Of a stretch of DNA of 64,000 nt, positions 28,363 to 39,507 are shown in pieces. Numbering within the stretch: the stretch's first letter is position 1; the number at the start of each line of letters is the position of its first letter. The notes under the pieces were generated by a model. That model was given only the letters and a program-made list of their open reading frames with translations. It ran no database searches and was not told where the DNA came from. The stretch lies in contig NZ_ATXQ01000005.1 in the NCBI RefSeq assembly GCF_000421765.1, forward strand, positions 124,001 to 188,000. Direction: 5' to 3'. Both the position numbers and the translations under genes were made by a program. Origin of the DNA: Denitrificimonas caeni DSM 24390. Lineage in GTDB: Bacteria; Pseudomonadota; Gammaproteobacteria; Pseudomonadales; Pseudomonadaceae.

Positions 28363-29364
28363 TTATACCCAGCGCAGCCAGCGAAAAAATAGCCACTGGC
28401 CAAAAGCCAGTATTGCCAACACTAAACATGACAGGATAAATCCGTACGGCTGCTCAGACCCGGGAATTCCGCCAACATTAATTCCCAGCAAGCCAGTCAC
28501 AAAAGTCATCGGCAAGAAAAACCCAGTAATAATCGCCAACAAATACATAGTACGCCCCATCCGCTCATTACGGCGACGATGTTCGGTTTCAAGAATTAAA
28601 CCGACGCGCTCACGGGTCAGCTCTAACTCTTCAAGGTGTAGGGTTAAGCGGTTATTGAGTTCATTCCAATACATGGCATCATCAGCCAAAAACCATGATT
28701 CCTGCGTGCGTGTTAATGCTAAAAAGACATCCCTTTGCGGCGCTAAGAACCTGCGTAAATTAGCCGCTGTGCGCCGTGCTTGTAACATGCCTAAAGGAGA
28801 AGGAATATAGAGTTCATCGCTGTCTGCTCGCGCCTCTTCTTGATCCACTGTGTCGCCTAAGTCGCTCACGACACGCTCCACTCGATCAGTCAGGCTTTGC
28901 GCTAGAAAAAGCAGTACCTCAGCAGTATTTTTAGGCCCCTGACCTTTCTCAAGAGCCTTCAGCAAATCACCGGTGATCTGCACGGGCCGTTGGCGCAATG
29001 AGTAAAGATGTTTGGCATTGGCGAAAATACGCAATGAAACCATATCCTCTGGGTCAGCTTGAGGATTAAGATTAATTGCGCGTAAAAACAAAAGCAGTTC
29101 TTGATTCTCTAAGCGCAACAAGCGTGGCCGAGTATTCTCCTCGAGTAAAAGGTCCCGTGAGAACTCGCTTAAGCCACTGCTTTCACGCAACCATTGCTCT
29201 GTACGCAGATGACTGCGCTCCCAATGCAACCATAAACTTTGTTGCGCGCTAAGCTGTAAGTTTTCTAACTGAGCAAAACTTATCGTCTCTGCACTACCAT
29301 AGCCATCAAGCACGAAAGCATGCAGCAAGCCTTGGCTAAGTCGATCAGAATGCGGCATGCTCAT
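28363..29364 (-). CDS. cmaX: CmaX, CorA/ZntB-type metal-ion transporter
   Basis: 333 aa from the ATG at 29364. A TTG two codons earlier (29370) is an alternative with better spacing to AGGG (6 nt against 12). A long soluble N-terminal region precedes two C-terminal membrane helices. The loop before the second reads TGLLGINVGGIPG, where CorA has GMN, so it belongs to the ZntB-like branch with GIN. Such proteins form pentameric channels for divalent cations; the ion is not known. It is the second gene of rraA-cmaX-crfX-cmpX. Confidence 0.88.
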   Translation of the reverse strand: MSMPHSDRLSQGLLHAFVLDGYGSAETISFAQLENLQLSAQQSLWLHWERSHLRTEQWLRESSGLSEFSRDLLLEENTRPRLLRLENQELLLFLRAINLNPQADPEDMVSLRIFANAKHLYSLRQRPVQITGDLLKALEKGQGPKNTAEVLLFLAQSLTDRVERVVSDLGDTVDQEEARADSDELYIPSPLGMLQARRTAANLRRFLAPQRDVFLALTRTQESWFLADDAMYWNELNNRLTLHLEELELTRERVGLILETEHRRRNERMGRTMYLLAIITGFFLPMTFVTGLLGINVGGIPGSEQPYGFILSCLVLAILAFGQWLFFRWLRWV

Positions 29365-29381
29365 AGTCAATAAGTACCCTA

Positions 29382-29867
29382 TTATTCCGGCATACGCAGT
29401 GCAGTTGCTGAAACAATAATGCCGTTATTGTCGGCATAGACAAACGCACCAGGACGGAAGGTGACTCCCGCAAACGTGACGACCACATTCAAATCACCAA
29501 TATCACGCTTATCGGTTTTCATTGGATGACTGGCCAATGCTTGAATGCCTAAATCAGTTTGCGCTAAAACATCAACATCACGCACACAGCCGTAGACAAT
29601 AATGCCTTCCCAGCCATTTTGTGCTGCTTTTTCCGCGAGCATATCACCGAGCAGTGCACGACGTAATGAACCACCGCCATCAACCACCATCACTTTACCG
29701 TGACCCGGTTGTGCGACTTGCGCCTTAACCACTGAGTTATCTTCATGACACTTAACCGTGACGATCTCACCGCCAAAAGAGTCGCGACCACCAAAATTGG
29801 CAAACATTGGCTCGACAACCTCGACATCAGGGTAAGCATCACATAGATCAGGGGTTACATACTGCAT
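29382..29867 (-). CDS. rraA: RraA family protein (regulator of ribonuclease E activity)
   Basis: 161 aa. The family signature is seen in [44 protein letters not shown] and [11 protein letters not shown]. RraA of E. coli inhibits RNase E; close relatives can be 4-hydroxy-4-methyl-2-oxoglutarate aldolases, and the D/R pattern here ([11 protein letters not shown]) is shared by both, so the biochemical activity is not settled. AGGA lies 7 nt before the ATG. It heads the cmaX-crfX-cmpX-sigX-oprF run. Confidence 0.9.
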   Translation of the reverse strand: MQYVTPDLCDAYPDVEVVEPMFANFGGRDSFGGEIVTVKCHEDNSVVKAQVAQPGHGKVMVVDGGGSLRRALLGDMLAEKAAQNGWEGIIVYGCVRDVDVLAQTDLGIQALASHPMKTDKRDIGDLNVVVTFAGVTFRPGAFVYADNNGIIVSATALRMPE

Positions 29868-29989
29868 GGCGTTTTCCTTTTACGGTGTGTAGTTGTATAA
29901 ACGGCAGACAGTTTAGCGCAAATCCCCAGCAACGATAAGTGGCTATACGTTTACTCTGAAAAGACCAATCACTGAGCCAGATTTAAAAA

Positions 29990-30024
29990 CAACAAAGCCC
30001 TGCACTAAGGTTAGTTACAGGGCT
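29990..30024 (-). terminator. Terminator of rpoS
   Basis: AGCCCTG (29996-30002) and CAGGGCT (30018-30024) form a 7-bp stem; on the minus strand the tail reads TTTGTTGTTTT. It begins 18 bp past the rpoS stop codon. Confidence 0.85.
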
Positions 30025-30041
30025 GATTATTCAATCTACAG

Positions 30042-31022
30042 CTACGAGTGAAATAACAACTCACTGGAGAGACCATTACTCTCGAGCATCGTACGCAATC
30101 GTGTTAAAGCATCCACTTGGATTTGCCGTACACGCTCACGCGTCAAACTCATTGCATTGCCAATTTCTTGCAACGTTTGACAATCATGCCCGCGCAAACC
30201 AAAACGTCGCTCTACCACCTCTCTTTGCCGAGCATTGAGTGCAGCAACCCACTGTTCAATACTCGCAGCCAAATCATCGCGTTGAATAAAATCACTTGGA
30301 TCACTATTATTTTCATCCACCAATATGTCTAATAAATTCATTTCAGAATCATGGGTATTGGCGGCATCCAGCGACAGTGCATGCTCGTTAAACTCAATCA
30401 TTTGCTGAACATAGCTGACCGGCTGCTGGATATAGCTAGCAATGGCCTCAATGCTTGGCTCTTGACTGCTTTGCTGAGTAAGTTCGCGTACTGCTTTTAG
30501 ATAGGCATTGAGCTCTTTGGATACATGCACAGGTAAGCGCACAACGCGGGCCGAGTTCATGATGCCGCGCTCAACTGATTGGCGAATCCACCATGTCGCG
30601 TAAGTTGAGAAACGAAACCCCCGCTCAGGATCAAACTTCTCTACGGCTCGAATCAGGCCTAAATTACCCTCTTCGATTAAATCTAGCAGGGTCAAGCCGC
30701 GATTCTGATAGCGTTTAGCAATGCTAACAACCAAGCGTAAATTACACTCGATCATCCTATCGCGCGCAGCACTATCGCCCTGCAAAGCACTGCGTGCATA
30801 AGCCACTTCTTGCTCAGCAGTTAATAGCGGTGGCAGGCCTATTGCATCCAGATACATTTGCGTCGCATCTAAAGACCTTGGAGCCTCTGATGTGCTGCTG
30901 GGCAGCTTATATAGTGCCGGCTCAACATCGCTTAACTGCATCGTGCTCTGTACACAAGCATCGTCCTCTTCCGTAAGTCCGCGCTTATCAACATACTGTA
31001 GAGCTAAATCCATTCCAGTCAT
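30042..31022 (-). CDS. rpoS: RNA polymerase sigma factor RpoS (sigma-38)
   Basis: 326 aa. Region 1.2 begins [16 protein letters not shown]. Region 2 contains [37 protein letters not shown] and [17 protein letters not shown], and region 4 contains LREVV-type [14 protein letters not shown] with the helix [18 protein letters not shown]. It directs stationary-phase and stress transcription. The neighbour nlpD is the usual place for the main rpoS promoter. The ATG at 31022 has AGGA 9 nt upstream. Confidence 0.96.
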   Translation of the reverse strand: MTGMDLALQYVDKRGLTEEDDACVQSTMQLSDVEPALYKLPSSTSEAPRSLDATQMYLDAIGLPPLLTAEQEVAYARSALQGDSAARDRMIECNLRLVVSIAKRYQNRGLTLLDLIEEGNLGLIRAVEKFDPERGFRFSTYATWWIRQSVERGIMNSARVVRLPVHVSKELNAYLKAVRELTQQSSQEPSIEAIASYIQQPVSYVQQMIEFNEHALSLDAANTHDSEMNLLDILVDENNSDPSDFIQRDDLAASIEQWVAALNARQREVVERRFGLRGHDCQTLQEIGNAMSLTRERVRQIQVDALTRLRTMLESNGLSSELLFHS

Positions 31023-31119
31023 GTCTTATTATCCTATTCCATATCAGACAATACTTTGCAGCGTATTCAGTCAATACAACTGCAGGTTAATCATCTACTG
31101 GCTTAATAGGATCAATAAG

Positions 31120-31956
31120 TTACTGCTTTGGAAGATACTGAAGTGGATCTACAGGCTTACCTTGGCGACGTATTTCAAAGTGCACCTTAACCTGATCTGT
31201 TCCGGTAGAACCCATTTCTGCAATCTGCTGCCCTGCTTTAACTTGTTGCCCCTCATTGACCAGTAGACGTCGGTTGTGGCCATAAGCACTGATGAAGGTG
31301 TCATTGTGTTTAATAATCACCAGCTCGCCATAACCACGCAAACCACTGCCAGCATATACAACACTGCCAGACGCTGTTGCAATCACAGGCTGACCGAGCT
31401 TACCGGCGATATCAATGCCTTTATTCAAACTAGTGTTTGAAGAATATAAGCCAACCAGCGTGCCAGTCGCAGGCCAGAGCCATTTGCCTTGCCCGCCAGC
31501 AGAAACGGGAGTAGAAGTTTGTTTCGAAACTGTGACACGTTGCTCTTGCTTAGGCACCAATACAGGCTTAGGTGGCGCAGTTGCAACAGGTCTTTTAGCC
31601 GCTGTACGAACAGGTGCTTTCGCGACAACTGTCGCACGTGGCGCATTGGAGAAATGAATTCTTTGCCCAGGCACAATGGTATAAGGCGCAGGAATGCCAT
31701 TGCGTGCAGCTAACGCTTTCCAATCCCAGCCAAAGCGAAAGGCAATCGAATACAAGGTGTCACCACGTTGCACAATGTATTGGCCGCTGGTGACAGGATT
31801 GGCCTGACGCTGCTTGGCCCCGTGACTGCGGTCAACAACAGGTGTTTTACCTGAATTGCCTGCACAACCCACTAGCACGCTGCTTAATAGCACTAGCAAC
31901 AACCATCGTCTAGTCGCTATCTTCAGGCTTAATGACCCGCATTGAACTGCTTTCAA
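31120..31956 (-). CDS. nlpD: NlpD, LysM/degenerate-LytM lipoprotein (amidase activator)
   Basis: 278 aa from TTG at 31956, chosen because AAGGAG sits 6 nt upstream and because it puts the lipobox LVGC near residue 27. The longer frame to 32043 begins with unrelated sequence. A LysM domain (YIVQRGDTLYSIAFRFGWDW) is followed by an M23/LytM domain. That domain has NKGIDIAG in place of the H-x3-D zinc motif, as in E. coli NlpD, so it has no peptidase activity and is expected to activate AmiC at division. The lipoprotein sits in the outer membrane. Confidence 0.92.
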   Translation of the reverse strand: MKAVQCGSLSLKIATRRWLLLVLLSSVLVGCAGNSGKTPVVDRSHGAKQRQANPVTSGQYIVQRGDTLYSIAFRFGWDWKALAARNGIPAPYTIVPGQRIHFSNAPRATVVAKAPVRTAAKRPVATAPPKPVLVPKQEQRVTVSKQTSTPVSAGGQGKWLWPATGTLVGLYSSNTSLNKGIDIAGKLGQPVIATASGSVVYAGSGLRGYGELVIIKHNDTFISAYGHNRRLLVNEGQQVKAGQQIAEMGSTGTDQVKVHFEIRRQGKPVDPLQYLPKQ

Positions 31957-31962
31957 ACCGCA

Positions 31963-31968
31963 CTCCTT
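31963..31968 (-). promoter_or_regulatory. Ribosome binding site that fixes the nlpD start
   Basis: AAGGAG reads on the minus strand 6 nt before the TTG codon at 31956-31954. No ATG or GTG in frame has such a site, which makes the TTG the likely initiation codon. Confidence 0.75.
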
Positions 31969-31996
31969 GAGTATTTGACGGTGCACTGCTGTATTT

Positions 31997-32908
31997 TTAT
32001 CGACGAGCATAACGCTCAAGCCCCAGTACAATGACAACAGCAAAGATCGCTAATATTACGGCAGGCATCAACTGTGCATCCACTTGAAACATGTCGGCAA
32101 AGTGCCAGGGAGAAAGATTATCCTGCAACACTGGCACTTCCACGCCATGGCTATCAGTGCGCCAACTGATAGTCTGCTTCCATGGCCATACTTTATTTAA
32201 CGAGCCAAACATAATACCAGTTAGCAATGCCAGGGTTACATCTCTAAAGCGCTGCAGAGCGGCTTGCAGAATACGCGCAAAAGCAAGCAAACCAAACAAA
32301 CAGCCGCCAGCAAAAACCAGTAGAACACTTAGCTGAAATTGTTTAACAGCCAGTAAAATCGTTGGATAAAGCCCCATCAGCACCAAAATAAAACTGCCAG
32401 AAATACCGGGCAAAATCATCGCGCAAATTGCAATGGCCCCAGCCACAAATAAGCTTAGCGGGTCATGCCCCCAAGCTATCGGTGAAGCCACTGTAATCCA
32501 CCAAGCAAAGCCCGCACCCACAGCAAAAGCCAGCCAGCGACTTAGATTCCAGCGCTGGATATCACGTCCGACCAAGTAGCAAGAAACCAGAATCAAACCG
32601 AAGAAAAATGACCACAAGGCAATCGGCTGAGTTTCTAACAACCAAGTAATCAAACGCGCAAGGCTAAATACGCTAAACAAAATCCCAGCAAACAAGATCA
32701 ACAAAAAATTAGCATTGGCCAATTGCCAAGCATTTTTTATTTGCCCTTTCAGAAGAAGCAAGACTGCTTCTGGGATCCGTGACAAAGCACCTAATAACTC
32801 ATCATAAATACCGGTAATAAAAGCCACAGTGCCACCGGAGACACCAGGCACAACATCAGCTGCACCCATGGCCATGCCTTTTACAAATAATAAGAATTTG
32901 TTTTTCAC
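31997..32908 (-). CDS. DUF368 membrane protein, candidate undecaprenyl-phosphate transporter (PopT-like)
   Basis: 303 aa from GTG at 32908. It opens with [21 protein letters not shown], the DUF368 signature, and has a related repeat further on ([18 protein letters not shown]), with about eight membrane segments. DUF368 proteins were shown to recycle undecaprenyl phosphate across the inner membrane in other bacteria (PopT), alongside DedA-type UptA. The GTG overlaps the pcm stop, so translation is coupled. Assignment as a transporter is by family. Confidence 0.88.
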   Translation of the reverse strand: MKNKFLLFVKGMAMGAADVVPGVSGGTVAFITGIYDELLGALSRIPEAVLLLLKGQIKNAWQLANANFLLILFAGILFSVFSLARLITWLLETQPIALWSFFFGLILVSCYLVGRDIQRWNLSRWLAFAVGAGFAWWITVASPIAWGHDPLSLFVAGAIAICAMILPGISGSFILVLMGLYPTILLAVKQFQLSVLLVFAGGCLFGLLAFARILQAALQRFRDVTLALLTGIMFGSLNKVWPWKQTISWRTDSHGVEVPVLQDNLSPWHFADMFQVDAQLMPAVILAIFAVVIVLGLERYARR

Positions 32909-33582
32909 GCTAAAGTCCCGCTCAGCAAAGGAACAAAACGCGCGCCCTCCAGAGCATGTCGCACAAAGCCATGCTCTTCACGCACAATCAACAACAACTG
33001 CTGGTCATTACCTTCACCAACAGGAATCACTAATCGGCCACCAACAGCCAACTGATCCAATAATGCTTGGGGCACTTCACTTGCTCCTGCTGTGACAATA
33101 ATACCGTTATAAGGCGCCAAAGCATTCCAGCCATCCCAGCCATCACCCCAGCGATACACCACATTACGTAAGTTCAGCTCGGCTAACTGCTCTTTAGCCC
33201 GCTCTTGTAGCGACTGAATACGCTCAACCGAGAAAACCCGCTCAACTAACTGCGCCAGAACGGCGGTTTGATAGCCAGAGCCGGTACCGATCTCAAGCAC
33301 TTTATCTAAAGGACCATTGGCTAATAAAAGCTCAGTCATGCGCCCCACCATGTAGGGCTGCGAAATCGTCTGGTTATTACCAATAGGCAGCGCTGTATCC
33401 TCATATGCGCGATGGGATAAAGCTTCATCAACAAACAGGTGTCGAGGAGTACGGCGGATCACTTCCAGTACTTTTGAGTTGCTTAAGCCCTCATCGTAGA
33501 GACGCTGAATCAAGCGCTCACGAGTACGCTGCGAGGTCATACCAATCCCACGGCGCTGTATATCATCCTGCTGAAAACTCAC
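32905..33582 (-). CDS. pcm: Protein-L-isoaspartate O-methyltransferase
   Basis: 225 aa from GTG at 33582, which overlaps the surE stop (GTGA) and has GGAGGGT 5-8 nt upstream. An ATG at 33540 ([12 protein letters not shown]), giving 211 aa, is the alternative and matches the length usual in the family. The AdoMet fold shows [15 protein letters not shown] and [13 protein letters not shown], and the substrate motif NQTISQPYM is present. It repairs isoaspartyl residues in aged proteins in the cytosol. Coupling to surE and DUF368 is tight. Confidence 0.92.
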   Translation of the reverse strand: MSFQQDDIQRRGIGMTSQRTRERLIQRLYDEGLSNSKVLEVIRRTPRHLFVDEALSHRAYEDTALPIGNNQTISQPYMVGRMTELLLANGPLDKVLEIGTGSGYQTAVLAQLVERVFSVERIQSLQERAKEQLAELNLRNVVYRWGDGWDGWNALAPYNGIIVTAGASEVPQALLDQLAVGGRLVIPVGEGNDQQLLLIVREEHGFVRHALEGARFVPLLSGTLA

Positions 33583-34328
33583 AACACACCCTCCAGCCAT
33601 TGCTTGACGTCATCCATCTGTGGATGAAATGTACGATCCAGTTGCAACGGCGTAATCGATACATAGCCTTGAGCGACGGCGTGAAAATCTGTGCCTTCAG
33701 CACCGTCTTCCACCTCGCCAGCAGCGGCTAACCAATAACATTCTTTACCGCGCGGATTGACCGTACGTACCGGCGCTGCCGCACGTGCGCGATGACCAAG
33801 ACGCGTCAGCTTAATGCCTTTGATTTGCTCAAGCGGCAAGTCCGGCACATTAACATTAAATACCGTACGCGGCGCTAAGGATAAATGGCTGTGCGACTCA
33901 ATCAAGCGACGGGCAAACCAAGCCGCGCTGGCTAAGTTATGCGTCTGGCGTGACAACAAAGAAAAGGCAAAAGACGGCAACTGCAAAAAGCGTCCTTCTA
34001 GTGCTGCTGCCACCGTCCCCGAATACAGCACATCGTCACCCAAGTTAGCACCTAAGTTAATTCCAGCGACCACCATATCCATAGGATCTGGTAACAGACC
34101 ATTAAGTCCTAAATGCACGCAATCTGTAGGAGTGCCATTCAAGCTGATATAACCATTACTTAGCGTCTGCGGATGCAAAGGGCGATCTAAGGTCAATGAA
34201 CTGCTGGCACCGCTACAGTCTTGATCAGGAGCGATAATCGAGCACTTGGCATAGTCACTCAGTGCTGCATGTAAAGCTGACAAACCCGGTGCATTCACAC
34301 CATCATCATTAGCAATTAAAATTCGCAC
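33579..34328 (-). CDS. surE: 5'/3'-nucleotidase SurE
   Basis: 249 aa. The N-terminus [15 protein letters not shown] carries the Asp8-Asp9 metal pair, and later [12 protein letters not shown] and [21 protein letters not shown] complete the SurE active site. It hydrolyses nucleoside monophosphates and short polyphosphate as a dimer. The start at 34328 overlaps the end of truD by 13 bp, and the stop overlaps pcm. Confidence 0.96.
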   Translation of the reverse strand: MRILIANDDGVNAPGLSALHAALSDYAKCSIIAPDQDCSGASSSLTLDRPLHPQTLSNGYISLNGTPTDCVHLGLNGLLPDPMDMVVAGINLGANLGDDVLYSGTVAAALEGRFLQLPSFAFSLLSRQTHNLASAAWFARRLIESHSHLSLAPRTVFNVNVPDLPLEQIKGIKLTRLGHRARAAAPVRTVNPRGKECYWLAAAGEVEDGAEGTDFHAVAQGYVSITPLQLDRTFHPQMDDVKQWLEGVL

Positions 34329-35374
34329 GCATGTACCGCCTCAGTTACCGATAAAAGATCCACCAACTCACGTAGCACCACCGTCGCAAAACAGCCGGGT
34401 GGCAAAATAAACTGCAACCGTAAACAGTCTTCAGTTGGGAAACTCCAGGCTAAATCACGCACGGGCAGACGCAAAATACGTCGTTCCTGTTGCAGACTTG
34501 CACGCTCCAACCAAGTACATAATTGTGCTAACGTTGCTGCTACTTGCTGCTCATCGTGCAAGGTTTGCGCCTGACTAGCTAGCTCGCCCTCTCCCCATAA
34601 CGGACCAGTGGGATGCACATCAAGCTCAGCTAAGCGCGGGTCATTGCACTCGTCAGGCCCTGCAATAAAAAAACTACGACTGCCGGTAAAGGCCAACACA
34701 TCACCCTCTTGCGCGGTATTCCAAGTCGAACTCTGCACACGCTGAGCTAAGACACGATTAAACAACGCACTACGCCCGGTGGATAATAAGCGTGAACGTA
34801 AGTTGCGCTGCACCGGCAGTTCGTTGCGCTGCGCATACTCAAGGGCGCCCAGCAGGTTATTACCGTTTTCACCAAAGCGCTGCAAACCAAAGTAATTTGG
34901 CACGCCATGCGCTGCAATGGTTTGTAAACGCTCTTGCAGGGCAACATGATCAGCTTTTAGATCCGTTAAGCGAATGGTAAAACCATTGGCCGAGTGCGCG
35001 CCACGCTGCAGTTTACGACTGTGGCGCTGGATATCTAAAATACGTAAATCTTCACCCGCAGCCGCGCTCAGCTGTGGATCGCTTTTACCTGGCAAATGAA
35101 TGCTAAACCACTGTCGAGTTAAGGCTTGACGATCTTTTAAGCCGGCATAGCTGATTTGTCGTAATGACACACCCGCAGCTTTAGCCAAACGACGTGCAGC
35201 TTCTTCAGTGTTTAATAGACGCTTTTCCACCCATAGCCATAGGTGTTCACCGCTGCCAGACAAGGGAATATCCAATACCTCGTCCACTTGAAAATCTTCA
35301 GCGCAGGCTTTTAGTTGTGCGGTACCGCAGGACTCACCCCAAGCTAAAGGGCCAAGCAACTCTAAACTATTCAT
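34316..35374 (-). CDS. truD: tRNA pseudouridine(13) synthase TruD
   Basis: 352 aa. The catalytic aspartate lies in [16 protein letters not shown] (Asp81), and [14 protein letters not shown] is the TruD signature. The enzyme isomerises U13 of tRNA-Glu. The start at 35374 overlaps the ispF stop in an ATGA arrangement. Confidence 0.96.
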   Translation of the reverse strand: MNSLELLGPLAWGESCGTAQLKACAEDFQVDEVLDIPLSGSGEHLWLWVEKRLLNTEEAARRLAKAAGVSLRQISYAGLKDRQALTRQWFSIHLPGKSDPQLSAAAGEDLRILDIQRHSRKLQRGAHSANGFTIRLTDLKADHVALQERLQTIAAHGVPNYFGLQRFGENGNNLLGALEYAQRNELPVQRNLRSRLLSTGRSALFNRVLAQRVQSSTWNTAQEGDVLAFTGSRSFFIAGPDECNDPRLAELDVHPTGPLWGEGELASQAQTLHDEQQVAATLAQLCTWLERASLQQERRILRLPVRDLAWSFPTEDCLRLQFILPPGCFATVVLRELVDLLSVTEAVHACEF

Positions 35375-35844
35375 TGTTTAACCAACATCACCACAGCATG
35401 CGCTGCGATACCTTCTTCACGCCCGACAAACCCTAAACCTTCGGTGGTGGTCGCTTTAACATTGACTTGATCCACAGCGATATTGAGATCGGCGGCAATA
35501 TTTTCACGCATCGCCACGATGTGCGGCGCCATTTTCGGCGCTTGCGCTAAAACAGTACTGTCAACATTACCGACTGACCAACCTGCTTGATCGAGTAAAA
35601 CAACAACCTTGCGTAGCAGTTGCCGACTATCCGCACCTTTATAGGCCGGATCAGTATCAGGAAAGTGCTGACCAATATCGCCTAAGGCGGCAGCGCCTAA
35701 TAAAGCATCAGTCAGCGCATGCAATAAGACATCGCCATCAGAGTGCGCTACAAAACTTTTATTGTGTGCAATCTGCACACCGCCCAAAGTAATAAAACTT
35801 CCAATCTGAAAGCGGTGTACATCATAGCCATGACCTATACGCAT
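35371..35844 (-). CDS. ispF: 2-C-methyl-D-erythritol 2,4-cyclodiphosphate synthase
   Basis: 157 aa. GHGYDVHRF provides Asp8 and His10, and [19 protein letters not shown] provides the third zinc ligand; [22 protein letters not shown] is the C-terminal signature. It forms the cyclic diphosphate of the MEP isoprenoid pathway, as a trimer. ispD, the partner two steps earlier, lies 5.2 kb away on the same strand rather than adjacent. Confidence 0.97.
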   Translation of the reverse strand: MRIGHGYDVHRFQIGSFITLGGVQIAHNKSFVAHSDGDVLLHALTDALLGAAALGDIGQHFPDTDPAYKGADSRQLLRKVVVLLDQAGWSVGNVDSTVLAQAPKMAPHIVAMRENIAADLNIAVDQVNVKATTTEGLGFVGREEGIAAHAVVMLVKQ

Positions 35845-35928
35845 GCTGTTACCTAGCTATTAAAAACAGGCGCCATTCTACACATATTCAGCATTGTTGG
35901 CCTGAAGCGCCTGTAAATCATTACAGCA

Positions 35929-36777
35929 TTATGCCGAACAGAGAGCTCGCGCATGAAACCGCAAGTGTTCATCAATAAAGCTGGCAATAAAGTAATAGCT
36001 ATGATCATAGCCCGGCTGCATCCGCAATGTGAGTGGATAGCCTGCACGCTCGGCGGCATCTTGCAAAGCGGCAGGCTTAAGTTGCTCGACTAAAAAGTTA
36101 TCCGCCTCACCTTGATCAATCAGCATTGGCAGATGCTGAGTTGCTTGCGCCATTAACGCACTGGCATCCCACTCCATCCAGCTCTCACGCTGAGTACCGA
36201 GGTAGTTAGAGAAGGCTTTCTCACCCCAAGGGCACTGAGTGGGCTGACAAATCGGCGCAAAAGCTGAAACCGATTGATAACGCTGCGGCTCACGCAAAGC
36301 AGCAATTAAGGCGCCATGACCACCCATCGAATGACCACTGATGCTGCGCTTATCCGAGACAGGTAAATGCTTTTCAACTAAAGCAGGCAGCTCATTAACC
36401 ACGTAATCATACATACGGTAATGTTGAGCCCAGGGCTCTTGCGTGGCATTGATATAAAAACCGGCGCCCAAACCAAAGTCCCAAGCGCCTTCTGGATCAT
36501 CCGCAACACCTTCACCACGGGGACTGGTATCTGGCGCAACGATAATTAAACCTAGCTCTGCAGCAGCTTTCAGCGCTCCGGCTTTTTGCATAAAATTTTC
36601 ATCGGTGCAGGTTAATCCGGACAGCCAATACAGTACTGGCAAAGGCTTACCCAAATCAGCCTGCGGCGGTAGATACACGGCAAACTGCATACTGCAATTG
36701 AGCACACTGGACTGATGCTGATAGCGTAAATGCTGGCCGCCAAAGACTTTATTAGCTGACAGTTGTTGTAACGACAT
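35929..36777 (-). CDS. fghA: S-formylglutathione hydrolase
   Basis: 282 aa from the ATG at 36777, 5 nt after GGAGG; the adjacent ATG at 36780 is too close to that site. The alpha/beta-hydrolase nucleophile is in [10 protein letters not shown]; the aspartate and histidine are in QGEADNFL and GYDHSYYF, and the oxyanion region is in [12 protein letters not shown]. It releases formate and glutathione from S-formylglutathione. It lies directly downstream of the glutathione-dependent formaldehyde dehydrogenase gene, giving a complete detoxification pair. Confidence 0.95.
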   Translation of the reverse strand: MSLQQLSANKVFGGQHLRYQHQSSVLNCSMQFAVYLPPQADLGKPLPVLYWLSGLTCTDENFMQKAGALKAAAELGLIIVAPDTSPRGEGVADDPEGAWDFGLGAGFYINATQEPWAQHYRMYDYVVNELPALVEKHLPVSDKRSISGHSMGGHGALIAALREPQRYQSVSAFAPICQPTQCPWGEKAFSNYLGTQRESWMEWDASALMAQATQHLPMLIDQGEADNFLVEQLKPAALQDAAERAGYPLTLRMQPGYDHSYYFIASFIDEHLRFHARALCSA

Positions 36778-36847
36778 CATTACCTCCAAAGACATAGGTC
36801 AGGACAAACAAAACTTAACTGCCTGCCCTAACTCATGTGGTTGTTGA

Positions 36848-37987
<1,140 letters not shown>

Positions 37988-38109
37988 CTAGCATAGCAGA
38001 TGGCGCTGATTAGATAGACCAGTGCATAGATTTCACCGACAACTCAGCGAACTGGAAAAAATCTGTGTATGCTCGATTCTATATTTCCTATTGAGATCGA
38101 GTATCAGCT

Positions 38110-38283
38110 ATGTCTAATACACGAGTGAAAGGCTCTAACCAGAAGCGCAGTACACCTGCAGCGCAACAAACCAGCGCATCTTTAGATGCACAGGTTGCGC
38201 AATTTCTGGACAGTGGCGGTGCGATTGAAGTGATTCCTCGGGGAGTGAGTGGGCAAGTATTCACGCCCACTAAAAAAGCATAA
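38110..38283 (+). CDS. 57-residue conserved basic protein (function unknown)
   Basis: MSNTRVKGSNQKRSTPAAQQ opens a short basic protein with the central segment FLDSGGAIEVIPRGVSGQVF. There is no signal peptide or membrane segment. A GAG-rich stretch about 12 nt before the ATG is a modest ribosome site. Small proteins with the FLxxGGxIxxIPxGxSG pattern occur in pseudomonads, sometimes called putative regulators, but I know of no demonstrated role. It is the only plus-strand gene between 26 and 55 kb and shares its promoter region with adhC. Confidence 0.72.
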   Translation: MSNTRVKGSNQKRSTPAAQQTSASLDAQVAQFLDSGGAIEVIPRGVSGQVFTPTKKA

Positions 38284-38336
38284 AACCGCACAACTCACAT
38301 TACAGTTTGCATACTGACTCAGCACTATCACAATAA

Positions 38337-39446
38337 TTAGCTGCTGCGCTCAAAACGCCCTCCAGAACGTAGCAAATAACCCGAACCGTCTTCGCACAAA
38401 AACGCTTCGCGCGGCATTATTGATAAAACGTCAGTACCGCCTCTTAATGCATACGCTTGATAACCCAATTGAGTAAGCAGAAAAACAGCACTTTGACTGC
38501 GCTTGCCATCATCGCAATAGCACAAATAAATTTTATCTTTATCCAGTAAGCGCTCTTTTAACCGCAACAAGTCCAACGGCATGTGCAAGGCTTGTGCTGC
38601 ATGTCCGCGCTCGTATTCATCTAAGCGACGCACATCTAACCACTGCGCACCTTGCGCTAATAGCTGCCCTGCTTGAGCAAATGAAACTTCTTCAGTTACC
38701 GGAGCTTTGAGCAACTCTAAAAAATCAGCGCGCTCAAGGTATAGCACACGACTGTCTTCTAACAGAGTAACGGTTGCATTACGCGGCGCATCACTTAATA
38801 ACGCCTCTTCGCCGAAGCAAGCACCCATTGATAGTTGCGCAAGCACTTGTTCCTGCCCATCGCGACCCTGAGTGACCTCAGCATTGCCACTGCGCAGAAA
38901 ATAACAGCGATCTCCACGCCCGCCTTCTTCAAGCACAGCACTGCCTTGTGGCAAATCAAGGCGATGTAAACGCTGTAGCATTTCTCGAATGTTGACTGCT
39001 GGCACACGGGAAAATAGCGGATTATCAAGAAGCGCTGATAGCCACTCCATATCTTCGCCTTCAGCTTCAAGCTCTAGAAGCAAATCCTGCGATGCCTGGC
39101 GCCAAGTCAGCAAGCCTGCTAAACGACTACGCTCAATCAACACTACACTGCAATCGGTCGCAGCCACTAAAGTATAAGGTTCTGCGGTATTGGCAGGAAG
39201 CGCATGCTGACTTTCTTCACTGCCAGCCTCGATATAGATCTCAGCACCTTCAGCGGATTGATAAAACAAGTCACCCGAAACTAAAAAACAGGTTTTTTTC
39301 AAACTCTCAGACAAGCACACAACTGTTTGCCCAGCCAAAAAGGGCTGGATTAGCAACTCTGCTTTAAGCTCGTTGTACTGCTGAGCAGATAAGGCATTTA
39401 ACGACGTAAAACCATTCAACTGCAGTGGACTTAGGTAACTGCTCAT
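38337..39446 (-). CDS. Double cyclic-nucleotide-binding domain protein fused to a rhodanese domain
   Basis: 369 aa from the ATG at 39446 (GGA 5 nt upstream); the longer frame to 39638 begins with unrelated sequence. Residues about 25-135 form a degenerate cNMP-binding fold. Residues about 140-250 form an intact one, with the phosphate cassette FGEEALLSDAPRNATV (residues 211-226, Arg222 as phosphate contact). Residues 260-369 form a rhodanese domain with active loop CDDGKRS (Cys311). There is no helix-turn-helix, so it is not a CRP-type activator. It could link cAMP or c-di-GMP to sulfur transfer; the ligand and substrate are unknown. Confidence 0.87.
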   Translation of the reverse strand: MSSYLSPLQLNGFTSLNALSAQQYNELKAELLIQPFLAGQTVVCLSESLKKTCFLVSGDLFYQSAEGAEIYIEAGSEESQHALPANTAEPYTLVAATDCSVVLIERSRLAGLLTWRQASQDLLLELEAEGEDMEWLSALLDNPLFSRVPAVNIREMLQRLHRLDLPQGSAVLEEGGRGDRCYFLRSGNAEVTQGRDGQEQVLAQLSMGACFGEEALLSDAPRNATVTLLEDSRVLYLERADFLELLKAPVTEEVSFAQAGQLLAQGAQWLDVRRLDEYERGHAAQALHMPLDLLRLKERLLDKDKIYLCYCDDGKRSQSAVFLLTQLGYQAYALRGGTDVLSIMPREAFLCEDGSGYLLRSGGRFERSS

Positions 39447-39507
39447 GCGTTTCCATACTCTTGTTAAATCATAACAAGGCTTATAGGGAAACCCCTCAGC
39501 CTTATCA

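Noticed and set aside
29868-30041. Possible rsmZ small RNA next to rpoS
   Set aside because: The spacer lacks repeated GGA motifs in hairpin loops; only the rpoS terminator is present.
38337-39446. Interpretation of the cNMP/rhodanese protein as a CRP-family transcription factor
   Set aside because: No helix-turn-helix follows the cNMP domains; the C-terminus is a rhodanese fold.
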